64,000 nt of DNA from Streptococcus oralis. Lineage in GTDB: Bacteria; Bacillota; Bacilli; Lactobacillales; Streptococcaceae. Where the stretch lies: NCBI RefSeq assembly GCF_019334565.1, contig NZ_CP079724.1, positions 1,013,001 to 1,077,000 of the forward strand, given 5' to 3'. The position numbers and the translations under genes are program-made. Under the pieces are notes generated by a model. That model worked only from the letters and a program-made list of their open reading frames with translations, ran no database searches and was not told the origin of the DNA. Position 1 is the first letter of the stretch. Every line of letters starts with the position of its first letter. Positions 25,444 to 36,784 of the stretch are shown piece by piece.

Positions 25444-25449
25444 TGAATT

Positions 25450-26868
<1,419 letters not shown>

Positions 26869-26940
26869 TCAAGAAATAGAAATGAGATGGAGATAGAGTT
26901 GGGAGGAGTTCCGCCATCTCACTTCTTTGCTATTTACATT

Positions 26941-28635
26941 TTACTCTTCGAACTGCGCTTGAACAAAGGCAAGAGCGCCTTTTCCATCACGAGTCAGTTT
27001 AATGTATTGGCCACCTTCTGTCTTGGCAAGTTTGATACCAAGTTTGTCGGTTTCGGCCTTCATGTCTTCAAAGTTTGAAGCAACTTGAGGAGCAAGGATA
27101 ACCAGATCAAACTCAGGCAACATTTCACGGTGAGCACCATAGCCACCAGCTGCTGCTTTAACAGGAACTTTGTACTCTGCAGCTGCCTTGTTTAGAGCAT
27201 TTGCAAGGAGACCACTTGTACCTCCTCCTGCACAGAGAACGAGAACATTTGTTTCTTCTGTGATTGTGTTTTGCGCTGCTTCTACACCAGCTTTTTCAAG
27301 AATAGCATCTGCTTTGGCAGTATTGAAGTTTGCAGCTACTTTTTCTTTCAATTCATCATTGGCTTTACCAGAACGTTCTTCTTCAAGGATTTGTTCATCA
27401 TAAACCTTGAGGAATGGATAGTAGATGGCTACGTCAACAAGGATTAACAAAGCAGCAAGTACAAATGACAAGAATTGGAAGTTTGTACCGAGAACAATAC
27501 CGAGCGGACCTGGTGTTGTCCAAGGAAGGTTGGCAGTAAATGAGTTCATGCCAAGCGTCTCAATGAAGAATTTAAAAATCCATACGTTGGCAATTGGCGC
27601 AAAGATGAATGGAATAAAGAAGATTGGGTTCAAGACAAGCGGTGCACCAAACAAGATTGGTTCATTTACACCAAAGAAAGTTGGAACTACTGAAGCACGT
27701 CCGATTGCACGGTTACGTTTCGATTTGGTTAACCACATGAACATGAATGGAACAACCAGTGTCGCACCAGTACCACCCATGGTAACGATAAACATTTGTG
27801 TACCAGAAGTAAGAATCTTGTCAGCGTGCATACCTTGTTGGAGAAGGTTCAAGTTGACTTCGGCATTTGCATAGGTAATCGCTGCGATAGCAGGTTCAAC
27901 GATAGATGGACCATGGATACCAACAAACCAGAAGAAGGCAAAGGCACCAAAGATAATGGTAATACCTAGATAGCCATCAGCAGCTGAGAATAATGGTGCA
28001 AAGAATTTACCGATTGATTCAGCTACGCTTGCACCAACAAAATGACGAGCTAGTAAATCAAGAGCATAAAGAGAAACCACTGATAGAGTGAATGGAATCA
28101 CATCTTTAAAGACTTGTGAGATATTTGGTGGAACTTCGTCAGGCATACGAATAGTGACGTTGTTCTTAACACAAACCTTATAGATGGCTACAGTAACAAA
28201 GGCAGCAAGGAAGGCCGAAAGCAAACCTTTTGTCCCCAAGAATCCAGTAGCTAGTCCATTTTCGATAGGATCAGCTGCTAACATTAACAAACCAACAATC
28301 GCAGCCAAAAGTGTCGACATATAGTTGATTTGGTTGGTTTTCTCCATGCTACGGTTTACTGAGTCGGTCAATGACTTAGCTGTTGTACCAGCTACCAAGA
28401 GAGCTAGAATCCCCATTGAATAGCTATAAGGTTTCATGAGGAGATTGACAACATCGTCAGACCATTTAAAGCCCCATGAGTTTGGTACAAAAGCAATCAA
28501 GATAAAGATACTTGAGAAGAGAATAACTGGCATTCCAGCAATGAAACCATCTCGAATGGCACGAAGGTAGATATTACGAGACAGTTTTTCAAAGAAAGGC
28601 TTTCCTTTCTCGATAAAAGCAATTAATTTATTCAT
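26941..28635 (-). CDS. lacE: Lactose-specific PTS IICB component
   Basis: LacE is the membrane permease and phosphorylation domain for lactose. The 564 residues comprise an IIC domain with about ten membrane segments (to about residue 415), a linker, and a IIB domain with the phospho-cysteine in [14 protein letters not shown]. The ATG overlaps the lacF stop (TAATG), so the two are translationally coupled. Confidence 0.98.
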   Translation of the reverse strand: MNKLIAFIEKGKPFFEKLSRNIYLRAIRDGFIAGMPVILFSSIFILIAFVPNSWGFKWSDDVVNLLMKPYSYSMGILALLVAGTTAKSLTDSVNRSMEKTNQINYMSTLLAAIVGLLMLAADPIENGLATGFLGTKGLLSAFLAAFVTVAIYKVCVKNNVTIRMPDEVPPNISQVFKDVIPFTLSVVSLYALDLLARHFVGASVAESIGKFFAPLFSAADGYLGITIIFGAFAFFWFVGIHGPSIVEPAIAAITYANAEVNLNLLQQGMHADKILTSGTQMFIVTMGGTGATLVVPFMFMWLTKSKRNRAIGRASVVPTFFGVNEPILFGAPLVLNPIFFIPFIFAPIANVWIFKFFIETLGMNSFTANLPWTTPGPLGIVLGTNFQFLSFVLAALLILVDVAIYYPFLKVYDEQILEEERSGKANDELKEKVAANFNTAKADAILEKAGVEAAQNTITEETNVLVLCAGGGTSGLLANALNKAAAEYKVPVKAAAGGYGAHREMLPEFDLVILAPQVASNFEDMKAETDKLGIKLAKTEGGQYIKLTRDGKGALAFVQAQFEE

Positions 28636-28952
28636 TACTTAACTCCTCTCTTGTAGAGTTCGATTAAATGGTGCATCAAATCTTTTAACAAGATAGTTGT
28701 CATCAAGTGATCCTGACCGTGCATCATGGTTACACTATAGGCTAAGTCCTCACCTGAAGCTTCCTTAGTTAATAGACTTGTTTGCGCGTGATGAGCCTCA
28801 GCGATGCAACCACCAGCTTCCTCTACGAGAGTATCAGCTTTCGCAAAATCGCCAGCTTCAGCAGCCTTCAAGGCTTCCAATAGTTTTGAACGAGCATCGC
28901 CAGCATAGGCTACGATTTCAAAACCTAACAATGTTACTTCTTCTCTATTCAT
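28635..28952 (-). CDS. lacF: Lactose-specific PTS IIA component
   Basis: The 105-residue trimeric IIA carrier accepts phosphate from HPr on His78 ([10 protein letters not shown]) and passes it to LacE. The conserved Asp81-His82 pair is present. An all-helical fold is evident. It lies between lacT and lacE. Confidence 0.98.
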   Translation of the reverse strand: MNREEVTLLGFEIVAYAGDARSKLLEALKAAEAGDFAKADTLVEEAGGCIAEAHHAQTSLLTKEASGEDLAYSVTMMHGQDHLMTTILLKDLMHHLIELYKRGVK

Positions 28953-28987
28953 GATAGAATTCTCCTTATGTATTTTTAATTAAATTT

Positions 28988-29824
28988 TTATGACAATAAA
29001 CGTTGGATATGTAGAACTAGATAAACTCGTTCACTTTTATACAAATCAAGACCCGTATGTTGCGTAATCACATCATAGATCTTGGAACCAATCTCGAACG
29101 CTTTTGGATAGGATTGTTTAATATGATCTTCCATATCCAGAAGTGATTGGTTATCATCTCTAGATCTGTCTAAATAATCCAAGAAATAATTCAAATGAAT
29201 CATAAAACGATCATAGAAATGATTATTCTCTTTGGTTCGTTGAATTGCATAACCCTTTAGCACTTCTTCGACATTCCTGAGAATTTCTTTCCTCTTATCA
29301 ATCGACTCAACCACTTGAACTTCATTCTCCCCTTCGGCATTGATGAAATGATAAGCGATCCGAATAATTTCATCCTCAGGGAAATGATCTGTCAACTTCT
29401 GACGATAGATTTCAAAGGCTTCCTTTGCGATTTGAAAAGCGAAAGGATACTTAGTGGAAATATCTGGCAGATTACTATCCTTGTACCTTCCTTGTGCTAG
29501 AGCTTGGTAAGAGCAGTAAATATGATCTGTCAAGGTTACGTAGAGATACTCTTGAATCGGATAATGATATTTCTTTGATAGCTTATCAATGATTTCATAA
29601 GTCACTGTGATAAAATCAAGCGGAACATCTTTGAGGAGAGCCATAAAGTTTTCTCTTGACTCTTCGGTCTTCATCCGAAAGATTTTCTCAACCTGATTTT
29701 CAGCAATCAAATCCCCCTTCTTCTTTCCGAATGCAATCCCCTTACCAATTACAATCACCTCTTCTCCTTTGTCATTTCTGACAAGTGAAACATTGTGATT
29801 CATTGGATTTAGAATTCGATACAT
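28988..29824 (-). CDS. lacT: Transcription antiterminator LacT (BglG family)
   Basis: LacT binds a ribonucleic antiterminator in the leader of its own operon and prevents early termination when lactose is being transported. The 278 residues contain an N-terminal RNA-binding CAT domain (MYRILNPMNHNVSLVRN..VIGKGIAFGKKKGD) and two PRD domains with the regulatory histidines (for example YPIQEYLYVTLTDHI and RIAYHFINAEGE). It is the first gene of lacTFEG, and the leader carries the expected hairpin. Confidence 0.97.
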   Translation of the reverse strand: MYRILNPMNHNVSLVRNDKGEEVIVIGKGIAFGKKKGDLIAENQVEKIFRMKTEESRENFMALLKDVPLDFITVTYEIIDKLSKKYHYPIQEYLYVTLTDHIYCSYQALAQGRYKDSNLPDISTKYPFAFQIAKEAFEIYRQKLTDHFPEDEIIRIAYHFINAEGENEVQVVESIDKRKEILRNVEEVLKGYAIQRTKENNHFYDRFMIHLNYFLDYLDRSRDDNQSLLDMEDHIKQSYPKAFEIGSKIYDVITQHTGLDLYKSERVYLVLHIQRLLS

Positions 29825-29866
29825 GTCAACCTCCTTTTATATCTTAAAGGTATATGAGTACAAAAA

Positions 29867-29945
29867 ATGACCACAAATGAACTAGAAAATCCTTTGATTT
29901 CTAATTCACCTGTGATCATGCCTAATATTACTTAGTAACACTCAC
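29867..29945 (-). promoter_or_regulatory. LacT-responsive leader (antiterminator/terminator)
   Basis: On the minus strand a long imperfect stem pairs GATCACAGGTGAATTAGAAA with its partner up to TGTGGTCA and is followed by T6, forming an intrinsic terminator 43 bp ahead of lacT. The segment just before it (about 29912-29945) can fold into an alternative small stem overlapping the terminator's 5' arm, as expected of a BglG-type RAT. Confidence 0.75.
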
Positions 29946-29966
29946 CTTGTATTAACTTGTGATTTA

Positions 29967-30003
29967 AGTATAGCACAAGTCAGTTTTTTTGTAAACCTTT
30001 ACA
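29967..30003 (-). promoter_or_regulatory. lacTFEG promoter with overlapping cre-like palindrome
   Basis: TTTACA (29990-29995) and an extended -10, TGC-TATACT (29967-29975), are 17 bp apart. The perfect palindrome TGTAAAGGTTTACA (29990-30003) covers the -35 and matches the cre consensus except at one central position, pointing to CcpA repression. Confidence 0.75.
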
Positions 30004-30060
30004 TTCAACTTTTTTTAAAATTTTTATTTAGATCAATGTTCCTAAGATTAGGGGGGAAAC

Positions 30061-31041
30061 TTATACACGTTCTTTCCATGAAGTCGCTGTTGTTTGAAGA
30101 ACCTTGTTGAGTTCGTCAATGTTCTCAAATCCAGTTGTACGCAACCACTCACGAGCTGCTGCTTCACCGTCTTTGATGTAGGCTTCAACTGATCCAGCCC
30201 AAGTTGCACGGCCACAAAGAACTCCGTTGAAGTTTGCACCTGATTCGTGGGCAAAGACAAGCGTTTCTTGGAAGAGTTTAGCTGATACACCCGCACTCAA
30301 GTAGATGTATGGAAGATTTGTTGCTTCGTCTTGCGCTTTGAAGAAAGCTGCCGCTTCTTCACGAGTATGCACGATTTCACCATCGCCAAAGCCTTCAACG
30401 TATTTGACGTTGACTGGAACTTCTACTTTCAAGACATCGATGTTAAAGCGTGGGTCTGAGAAGACTTTCATAGCACCAATAACCTTGTGTGGTTTCACTT
30501 TTGCGTATTCTGCAGAGCCAGCATCAGCAATTTTTTCATCGTAAGCCAAGATTTCAAGGAAGAATGGAATATCTTCTGCCACACACTCTGAACCGATGCG
30601 TTCAATGTAGGCTTGTTTTTCTTGGTTGAGTTCGTCAGCGCTGTCTACGTCATAGTAAAGCAAGAACTTAACAGCGTCTGCACCTTGTTCTTTGATGCGT
30701 TTTGCAGACCAAACATCCAAGCAGTCAGGCAAGCGTTTAGTGCTAGTTGTATCGTAGCCAGTTTTCTCATAAGCAAGGAGAAGACCAGCATTTGGATCAA
30801 GCGCTTTTGTAGCTGGAAGACCATACTCTGGGTCAAGAAGCATAGAGGATGCGTATTTTGTCAATTCATCTGCAACTAAGACTTTGAGTTCTTCCATTTG
30901 AGCCACTGTCGGCTCTTCTGTTTGGTATTGAGCCATAAGGCGTTTCAAAGCACCACGTTGGTCAAAGGCAAGAGCGGAGATAATGCCATTTTCATCTGAA
31001 AGTTTTTCTAAGCGTGCACGTTTTTGTTCTGTTAAAGCCAT
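30061..31041 (-). CDS. lacD: Tagatose-1,6-bisphosphate aldolase
   Basis: LacD splits tagatose-1,6-bisphosphate into dihydroxyacetone phosphate and glyceraldehyde-3-phosphate. This 326-residue class I aldolase shows the Schiff-base lysine region in VLKVEVPVN and the segments [11 protein letters not shown] and [15 protein letters not shown]. It is the last gene of lacABCD, one base after lacC. No strong terminator is visible after it; a second promoter for lacT lies just downstream. Confidence 0.98.
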   Translation of the reverse strand: MALTEQKRARLEKLSDENGIISALAFDQRGALKRLMAQYQTEEPTVAQMEELKVLVADELTKYASSMLLDPEYGLPATKALDPNAGLLLAYEKTGYDTTSTKRLPDCLDVWSAKRIKEQGADAVKFLLYYDVDSADELNQEKQAYIERIGSECVAEDIPFFLEILAYDEKIADAGSAEYAKVKPHKVIGAMKVFSDPRFNIDVLKVEVPVNVKYVEGFGDGEIVHTREEAAAFFKAQDEATNLPYIYLSAGVSAKLFQETLVFAHESGANFNGVLCGRATWAGSVEAYIKDGEAAAREWLRTTGFENIDELNKVLQTTATSWKERV

Positions 31042-31042
31042 T

Positions 31043-31972
31043 TTATACCTCTTTTACTATTAATTGATCATATAAAGCTTGATAGTTGGCCATATTGACA
31101 TGACCTGTCATCTTTTCTTGGGCATTGAGCATACCAAGGACATTGGCCTTGATGAGGAGTTCTTGATCAGATTCCTTATGAAGAAGACCTGAGGAAATCC
31201 CTGCCACAGTAGAATCTCCAGATCCAACAGGGTTCACTACCTGAATTCTTGGAATATCAACCTTGTAGAAAGTATCCCCATGCTTTGCAAAAGCACCATT
31301 TGCACCAAGTGAAACAATTATCCACTCAATCCCTGCAAATAAAGGCTCTTGAAGAACTTCTTTTAATTCATCCAAATCCTCAGAAACTTCTTTCCCAAGA
31401 AGCTGAGACAATTCTTCGTTATTTGGTTTGATTACTGTTGGTTTGTGTGGTGATTCAAGAACTGCCTGAAGTGCTGCACCTGAGCAATCTAGAACAACTG
31501 GTTTTCCTTTGCGATTAGCAAGTTCTACTAAGCTTGCATAGTAGTCAACTGGAAGACCTGCTGGCAGGCTACCAGAGATAGCAACTACTTCCACAGTGTC
31601 AAGGAGATTTTCGAAATGAGCCAAGAAATCTTGCCCTTCTTGTTCCAGAACTTCGGGACCTTTTTCAAGGATTTCTGTTTGGTTGTCACCGTGCAGAATA
31701 GCGATACAGTTACGAGTCTCTCCTTGAATGGAGAAGAAACGTTTCGTTACTTTATCATCGATATGCTCTACCAAAAACTCACCAAGTTTACCACCGACCA
31801 AACCAGTAGCAACAACAGAATCACCAAATTCTGAAAGAACTCGTGTAACATTGAGACCTTTACCACCAGCTGTCTTGGTCACGTCCACCACACGGTTGAC
31901 AGTGTCAATTTTCAATTCATCCAAAGGATAAGAAATATCAATGGATGGATTCATCGTGACTGTTAAAATCAT
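31043..31972 (-). CDS. lacC: Tagatose-6-phosphate kinase
   Basis: LacC phosphorylates tagatose-6-phosphate with ATP. The 309-residue PfkB-family protein starts [15 protein letters not shown], has the [13 protein letters not shown] motif and the C-terminal catalytic box [13 protein letters not shown] with the catalytic aspartate. Confidence 0.97.
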   Translation of the reverse strand: MILTVTMNPSIDISYPLDELKIDTVNRVVDVTKTAGGKGLNVTRVLSEFGDSVVATGLVGGKLGEFLVEHIDDKVTKRFFSIQGETRNCIAILHGDNQTEILEKGPEVLEQEGQDFLAHFENLLDTVEVVAISGSLPAGLPVDYYASLVELANRKGKPVVLDCSGAALQAVLESPHKPTVIKPNNEELSQLLGKEVSEDLDELKEVLQEPLFAGIEWIIVSLGANGAFAKHGDTFYKVDIPRIQVVNPVGSGDSTVAGISSGLLHKESDQELLIKANVLGMLNAQEKMTGHVNMANYQALYDQLIVKEV

Positions 31973-31982
31973 GCGTCACCTC

Positions 31983-32498
31983 TTAGTCGTGGTATTCACC
32001 GCGATCCCATTTTTCAAGGAATTCTGTAAAGAAGTTTGCATCTGCTTGATGAGCATTGTGAGTTTCAACGTGCTCGATTTTCGCAATCAATTTTTTGTTT
32101 TCTTCTGATGGTTTGTATTCAGCATTGATGAAAGCTTCAATGATATCACACATGAGCAATTCACCAGTGATTTTACCACCAAAACCAATAACGTTGGCGT
32201 TCAATTGTTCTTTTGCGTAAAGAGCTGTTGTCATATCACGAACCAAGGCAGAACGAACTCCTGGGACTTTGTTTACAGCGTTGTTGATACCAACACCAGT
32301 ACCACAGATACATACCCCAAGATCGGCTTGACCGCTTGTAACAGCTTCACCAACTTTTTTACCAAAGATTGGGTAGTGAGTACGTGTGTGGTCATAAGTA
32401 CCAAAGTCAATGACTTCATATCCTTTTGATTTCAAAAATTCTGAAACCGCCATTTTTTCATCTGTTACGATGTGGTCACATCCAATTGCAATTCTCAT
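31983..32498 (-). CDS. lacB: Galactose-6-phosphate isomerase subunit LacB
   Basis: LacB with LacA converts galactose-6-phosphate to tagatose-6-phosphate. The 171-residue RpiB/LacAB-fold protein shows [30 protein letters not shown] and [22 protein letters not shown], including the active-site cysteine in CGTGVG. Confidence 0.97.
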   Translation of the reverse strand: MRIAIGCDHIVTDEKMAVSEFLKSKGYEVIDFGTYDHTRTHYPIFGKKVGEAVTSGQADLGVCICGTGVGINNAVNKVPGVRSALVRDMTTALYAKEQLNANVIGFGGKITGELLMCDIIEAFINAEYKPSEENKKLIAKIEHVETHNAHQADANFFTEFLEKWDRGEYHD

Positions 32499-32528
32499 TT
32501 TTATCTTACCTTTCTTACTGTAATCTAA

Positions 32529-32954
32529 TTAGCACATTTTGTTCAACATATCAACACGAATTTGGTGACGTCCACCGTCGTATTTACCGTTAACAAAACC
32601 TTTAGCAATATTTTTAGCCAATTCATCACCAACAAGTTGTGCACCCATAGTGATCATACGTGAGTTGTTGTGACCACGAGTCATATAAGCTGAACGTTCG
32701 TCAGATACTTCTGCAGCAACCATTCCTTTGATTTTTGTTGCAACCATGAAAGGACCAGCACCATAAGCATCAATCACGATACCAAGGTTTTGTTCTTCTT
32801 TGTTTACTTCTGCAGCAACAGCAAGAGTCACATCAACAAAGTCTTGACCTTCAGCTGTAACATCCACAACGTGGAAGTTTTCTTTTTCCAAGAAGTCTTT
32901 CACAACTTCTTTCAATCTCAAACCTGCAGCATCTGCACCGATAACAATAGACAT
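32529..32954 (-). CDS. lacA: Galactose-6-phosphate isomerase subunit LacA
   Basis: LacA is the partner of LacB. The 141-residue RpiB-like protein starts [22 protein letters not shown] and retains [21 protein letters not shown]. The catalytic-loop cysteine of LacB is replaced (IDAYGAGPF), as is normal for LacA. It is the first gene of lacABCD, preceded by AAAAGGAG. Confidence 0.97.
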   Translation of the reverse strand: MSIVIGADAAGLRLKEVVKDFLEKENFHVVDVTAEGQDFVDVTLAVAAEVNKEEQNLGIVIDAYGAGPFMVATKIKGMVAAEVSDERSAYMTRGHNNSRMITMGAQLVGDELAKNIAKGFVNGKYDGGRHQIRVDMLNKMC

Positions 32955-33143
32955 ATTGTATACTCCTTTTTATTATTCTAGGCTAGTAAAGACTTTTATA
33001 GTTAGCAGTTTACCTACAAAAGACTTTCTAGCAGTTTAGTGACAAATTTGATTGAATAAGCTGTTCGATAGCTTATCCAAGTCTAGGAAATCAAGTTCCT
33101 AGAAACAAACTTTCTCCTCGAAAGAGAATATAACAAGTGATTA
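32955..33143 (-). other. Structured 5' leader of lacABCD
   Basis: About 220 nt separate the predicted start site from lacA. The leader contains a perfect hairpin TCTAGGAA-6 nt-TTCCTAGA (33082-33103), a second stem ATAAGCT/AGCTTAT (33056-33076), and a direct repeat of about 20 nt built on AAAGACTTT..TAGCAGTTTA (32988-33012 and 33019-33038). Neither hairpin has a T-tail. No open reading frame of note is seen. Confidence 0.5.
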
Positions 33144-33210
33144 TTTGTTTGTTACAAACATCATTTGTTGCTTACAAACATAATATACTCCTATTTATAG
33201 AAAAAGTCAA
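33144..33210 (-). promoter_or_regulatory. lacABCD promoter and LacR operator repeats
   Basis: TTGACT (33205-33210) and TATATT (33182-33187) are 17 bp apart. Overlapping the start site are two tandem repeats of the type ATGTTTGTWASMAACAAAT (33162-33181 and 33144-33161), each with TTTGT..ACAAA dyad symmetry. Such TGTTT..AAACA sites are typical LacR operators of streptococci and lactococci. Confidence 0.8.
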
Positions 33211-33240
33211 CAGTAAATGTTTGTTTTTGTGGTTTTTTAT

Positions 33241-34137
33241 CTAAAATATTTCAATATCAAAGCCAATCTGATCTACTTGATCAGGTTCTAGGAGACGAAC
33301 ATTCTTCTTATCTTCTAGATGATTTCCTTCTTCAAGAGATGTTAACAAGCCAGACCATGGTTCAAAAGCAATGAATGGTCCCTTATTCAAAGTTGACCAA
33401 ATGATGAGATTTGAAAACTCTTGGAAGTGTACTTTTAATCCCTTCTCATGTTTACGAGAACGAAGGGAAATTGTTCTGGATTGCAACTCATCCAAAGTCA
33501 CTGCATCAACACTAAACAGATCGTAACTGAGGTCCACTTCCTTTTGAGAATGCAACCATGGACTTCTATCTTGGAAATCTAACATTCCAGTTTCTGGGAA
33601 AGGACGAGGAACAGAGCAAGTCTCTTCTTTCTCAAACTCTAAATAGTAATCTTCATAAGTTTCGCCATCTAGTAGAGGGCAATTAAAGCCTGGATGTCCT
33701 CCTATAAAGAATGGCATTACTTTATTAGTTTCTCTATTGAAAACTTTGTATTGAGTACGGACAGTCTTGCCATTCACTAGATAAGTGATTTCAAGGCGGA
33801 AATGATAAGGATAGTTCTGATAAGTATTCTCATCATATTCGATAGCAAAAGATACGCTATTTTCTGTTTGATCAACTAATTTGAATTCATTTTTACGGAC
33901 CAAACCATGACGAGGAATGCTTCCTTTAGTTTCCGTTCCATCTGCGTGACTATAGATTGCTGTATCCTCTCTCAAAGAACCACAGATTGGAAAAAGTACT
34001 GGAGCCTGTCCACTCCAGTAAGTGGCATCTCCTTGCCATAAGTACTCAATGCCATCTCGGTCCTTAATTGACGATAAGGCGCCACCTAAGGTTTTAAACT
34101 GGACCGTTAACTGGTCTGATTTGATTTCAATTACCAT
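33241..34137 (-). CDS. Aldose 1-epimerase family protein (LacX-like mutarotase)
   Basis: The 298-residue protein belongs to the galactose mutarotase superfamily, closest in layout to LacX proteins found beside lac operons. It may interconvert anomers of galactose or galactose-6-phosphate. Visible are GGALSSIKDRDGIEYLWQGD, the histidine motif IPRHGLVRK, FIGGHPGFNCPL and IAFEPWSG with the catalytic glutamate. The start MVIEIKSDQ is chosen with GGAG 7 nt ahead. It is separated from the IIC gene by a hairpin and lies just upstream of the lacABCD promoter. Confidence 0.88.
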   Translation of the reverse strand: MVIEIKSDQLTVQFKTLGGALSSIKDRDGIEYLWQGDATYWSGQAPVLFPICGSLREDTAIYSHADGTETKGSIPRHGLVRKNEFKLVDQTENSVSFAIEYDENTYQNYPYHFRLEITYLVNGKTVRTQYKVFNRETNKVMPFFIGGHPGFNCPLLDGETYEDYYLEFEKEETCSVPRPFPETGMLDFQDRSPWLHSQKEVDLSYDLFSVDAVTLDELQSRTISLRSRKHEKGLKVHFQEFSNLIIWSTLNKGPFIAFEPWSGLLTSLEEGNHLEDKKNVRLLEPDQVDQIGFDIEIF

Positions 34138-34170
34138 AATGTTCTCCAACTATTTTTAGTTTTTTATATA

Positions 34171-34222
34171 AAAAACTAGGTTGCCACTCCCAATGTCGGA
34201 AATTGACAACCTAGTTTTCACA
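34171..34222 (-). terminator. Hairpin/terminator between PTS IIC and the mutarotase gene
   Basis: AAAACTAGGTTG and CAACCTAGTTTT arms (34173-34184, 34208-34219) enclose a 23-nt loop; on the minus strand the hairpin ends in T6. It would cut most transcription before the epimerase gene. Confidence 0.8.
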
Positions 34223-34244
34223 ATTTACATTTTATAGGAGCGAA

Positions 34245-35720
34245 TTATTTAGCATTTGCTGCGTATTCTTCGTTACGTTTGATCATTTGTTTTCTATACC
34301 AAGCAAAGATACCTACATAGAATACAAGGAAGACTGCTGCACCAAGGATTGCTTTGATATCACCTGTTGTAGCATTACCGATTGCCCAACCAAATAGTTT
34401 TTCAATTGGTCCTTCAAGAGTTGAGTGAGTAATCAATTGAGATTGGTTCACACCTTCTGGGAAGGCACCTACACCTTTAGCAAGTTCTGTTGCGAATGGT
34501 GCGATAAGAGTACCAGAAAGAAGGAAGAGAGGCAACAAGAGTGTTCCGAAGATAATCATACGGAGCAATTTACCACGTGTAACAACCAAGAGAGCTGGAG
34601 TCACACCCATGGCGATGATACCTGCAAGTGGCAAGATACCATTTCCGACATTAGAAAGAAGCACTGCTTCAATCAACATGATTGGTGCAAGTACGTTGGC
34701 ACAAGCCCAGATTTCAGCACGACCAGCGATGAAAGGCCAGTCAAGACCGATGTTGAATTTACGTCCTTGAAGACGTTTAGTAGCAACGTTTGTAATACCT
34801 TGTGAAAGTGGTTCTACGGCTGCGATGAACCAAGATCCGATAAGTGAGAAGAGCTCCAAGCAGACACCGGCAGTCAAACCAAGGCTCAACCAACCTTTAA
34901 TAACAAGTTCCCATTTATCAGCTCCTTCTACACCTGCAACTGGGTGTGGAGTACCCATCAAACCAATAACGATACCAAGAATGAAACCGATGAAGAATTT
35001 AGATCCCCAGAAACCGATTTTCTTGTTCAATTTTGCAGCGTCAAAGTCGTATTTATCAAGACCTGGCAATACTTTATCGAAGATCTTATCCAAGACCATG
35101 ATAACTGGGTTCATCATGTAGTTCATGTGAGTTGAAGTCATTGGTGATGAACTTGGAGCATTAAGAAGGTCGTCGAATGTTGGTTTCATCAAGTCAGAGT
35201 TGATGATTTTCAAAACACCTACAAGGACAACTGCTGCAGTTGCGATGAAAAGTGAAACCCCTTGGCTAACACCATTGTTGTCTGCATACCATTTGATCAA
35301 AAGACCAGTAATTGATAAGTGCCAGATATCAAAGATATCGACGTCAAGTGTATCTGTTTTCTTCATTGCAAGCATCACAACGTTGACAATCAACATTACA
35401 AGCAAGAAATACAGTGTCCAAGCAGATCCCCAAGTGATGGTTGCAAGTGGTGCCCAACCAACGTCAGTGATATTCAATTGAATACCAGTATTTTCAACGA
35501 ATTTCGCAAGTGATGCTGAGAAAGCTCCGTTGAGCATACCGATGATAGCACCGATACCAGTAAGGGCGATGGCAAGTTTGATACCACCTTCAAGCGCTTT
35601 GGAGAATTTCACTCCAAAAAGTAGAGCCAATACTGTCAAGATGATCAGCATGATGATAGGACCACCCATTTCCAAGACTGGCTTGAAAATCTTATTGGCT
35701 AGTTCGATAATGACATCCAT
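34245..35720 (-). CDS. Galactitol-family PTS IIC permease
   Basis: This 491-residue membrane protein has about ten to twelve hydrophobic segments and belongs to the EIIC-GAT family (PTS galactitol/galactose type). The segment around ASSSPMTSTHMNYMMNP-like sequence and IGSWFIAAVEPLSQGI are typical. In oral streptococci and pneumococcus a GAT-type PTS next to the lac genes is implicated in galactose uptake as galactose-6-phosphate, which LacAB can then use. The genome context supports galactose rather than galactitol, but the sugar is inferred. Confidence 0.9.
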   Translation of the reverse strand: MDVIIELANKIFKPVLEMGGPIIMLIILTVLALLFGVKFSKALEGGIKLAIALTGIGAIIGMLNGAFSASLAKFVENTGIQLNITDVGWAPLATITWGSAWTLYFLLVMLIVNVVMLAMKKTDTLDVDIFDIWHLSITGLLIKWYADNNGVSQGVSLFIATAAVVLVGVLKIINSDLMKPTFDDLLNAPSSSPMTSTHMNYMMNPVIMVLDKIFDKVLPGLDKYDFDAAKLNKKIGFWGSKFFIGFILGIVIGLMGTPHPVAGVEGADKWELVIKGWLSLGLTAGVCLELFSLIGSWFIAAVEPLSQGITNVATKRLQGRKFNIGLDWPFIAGRAEIWACANVLAPIMLIEAVLLSNVGNGILPLAGIIAMGVTPALLVVTRGKLLRMIIFGTLLLPLFLLSGTLIAPFATELAKGVGAFPEGVNQSQLITHSTLEGPIEKLFGWAIGNATTGDIKAILGAAVFLVFYVGIFAWYRKQMIKRNEEYAANAK

Positions 35721-35774
35721 AATAGTTCCTCCCGTTTTTTTAGTTATATGAATGTTAACAAGATAAAGAATAAA

Positions 35775-36080
35775 TTAGCTTAGTCCGTGTTCTTTGATAG
35801 CTGCTTCAATATTGTCAAATACTGGAGTGCTCATCGCTGGAATACGGAACAAGATTGGTCCAGCTTCAATTACTGGAATACCAGGTTCAAAACCAAGGTC
35901 AGTTGCAGCGATTGGTGTAAAGATATCATAGCCCTTGATAAGGTCTTCGTTCACATCTTTCACCATGACGGCATCACAGTGAACGTCATAACCACGGTTT
36001 GAAAGTTCTTCTTCTAGAGCACTTTTAATTTGGTGACTTGAGTTAACACCTGCACCGCAGGCAGCAAGAATTTTAATCAT
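35775..36080 (-). CDS. Galactitol-family PTS IIB component
   Basis: The 101-residue IIB carrier has the phospho-cysteine at position 8 in ILAACGAGVNSSHQIKSALEEEL, a typical P-loop. It receives phosphate from the IIA encoded just upstream and gives it to sugar bound by IIC. Confidence 0.93.
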   Translation of the reverse strand: MIKILAACGAGVNSSHQIKSALEEELSNRGYDVHCDAVMVKDVNEDLIKGYDIFTPIAATDLGFEPGIPVIEAGPILFRIPAMSTPVFDNIEAAIKEHGLS

Positions 36081-36117
36081 TTGGATTTCCTCCGATTTTA
36101 TTTTTTAATAGACAAGA

Positions 36118-36594
36118 TTAAGCGGTTGCTTCAGCAATGTAAGCATAAAGTTTTTCTGGTTCGGAAATTTTTGATAGATCTTCCAGATGTCCATTTCCTG
36201 TGAAAAAGTCCATCAACTGAGCCAGAATATTTGTTTGACTTGAACTTGAGTTATTAATGATAAAGAAGAGTAGGGATACTGCTACTTCCTTATCAGGAGC
36301 AATCATATTGTGAAAAGTTACCGGTTTTTCTAGTCGAACAACCACCACTTTTTCAGCTAGATTATGAACAATATCTGTATGAGGAATCGCTACATTTGGC
36401 AAGTCCTTACCTAGAAATTCCATATCTAAACCAGTTGGAAATGACTTTTCACGCGTGATCAAGGCTTCACGATAAGTTGGAGTGACAATTCCTCGTTCTT
36501 CCAACAAGCTTGCTACCTGATCAAAGAGTTGTTCTTGATTATCCGCTTCTAAGCAAAACACCAGGTTTTTGTCAAAGAAATGATCTAATCCCAT
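36118..36594 (-). CDS. PTS IIA component (mannitol/fructose-type fold)
   Basis: The 158-residue IIA has the phosphorylated His72 in NVAIPHTDIVHN, and the surrounding FPTGL and FFIINNS segments of the PTS_EIIA type-2 family. It is the first gene of the three-gene PTS operon, preceded by a strong promoter with a cre-like site. Confidence 0.93.
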   Translation of the reverse strand: MGLDHFFDKNLVFCLEADNQEQLFDQVASLLEERGIVTPTYREALITREKSFPTGLDMEFLGKDLPNVAIPHTDIVHNLAEKVVVVRLEKPVTFHNMIAPDKEVAVSLLFFIINNSSSSQTNILAQLMDFFTGNGHLEDLSKISEPEKLYAYIAEATA

Positions 36595-36631
36595 AACATT
36601 TTCCCTTCTTTCAATTATCTTTTATGAAATA

Positions 36632-36660
36632 AGTATAACACTATATGAAATCGTTGTCAA
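36632..36660 (-). promoter_or_regulatory. Promoter of the galactitol-type PTS operon with cre-like site
   Basis: TTGACA (36655-36660) and TATACT (36632-36637) are 17 bp apart. TTGACAACGATTTCA (36646-36660) matches the CcpA cre consensus at all but one position and overlaps the -35. Confidence 0.8.
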
Positions 36661-36750
36661 TAATTTTTGTTTTATTTTGTTCATTTTTTTGTAATTTTTG
36701 TTTCATTTAAAGAATACAATCAATATCAAACATTCTTGTTATAAAATACA

Positions 36751-36777
36751 CAAAAAAAGAAGGCCCAAGCCTTCTTC
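36751..36777 (-). terminator. Terminator of the lic/tar operon
   Basis: AGAAGGC (36758-36764) and GCCTTCT (36769-36775) form a stem with a 4-nt loop, followed by T7 on the minus strand. Confidence 0.92.
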
Positions 36778-36784
36778 TATTTCC

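Noticed and set aside
30010..30060. Terminator after lacD
   Set aside because: Only a 4-5 bp CCTAA/TTAGG stem without a usable loop; too weak to call.
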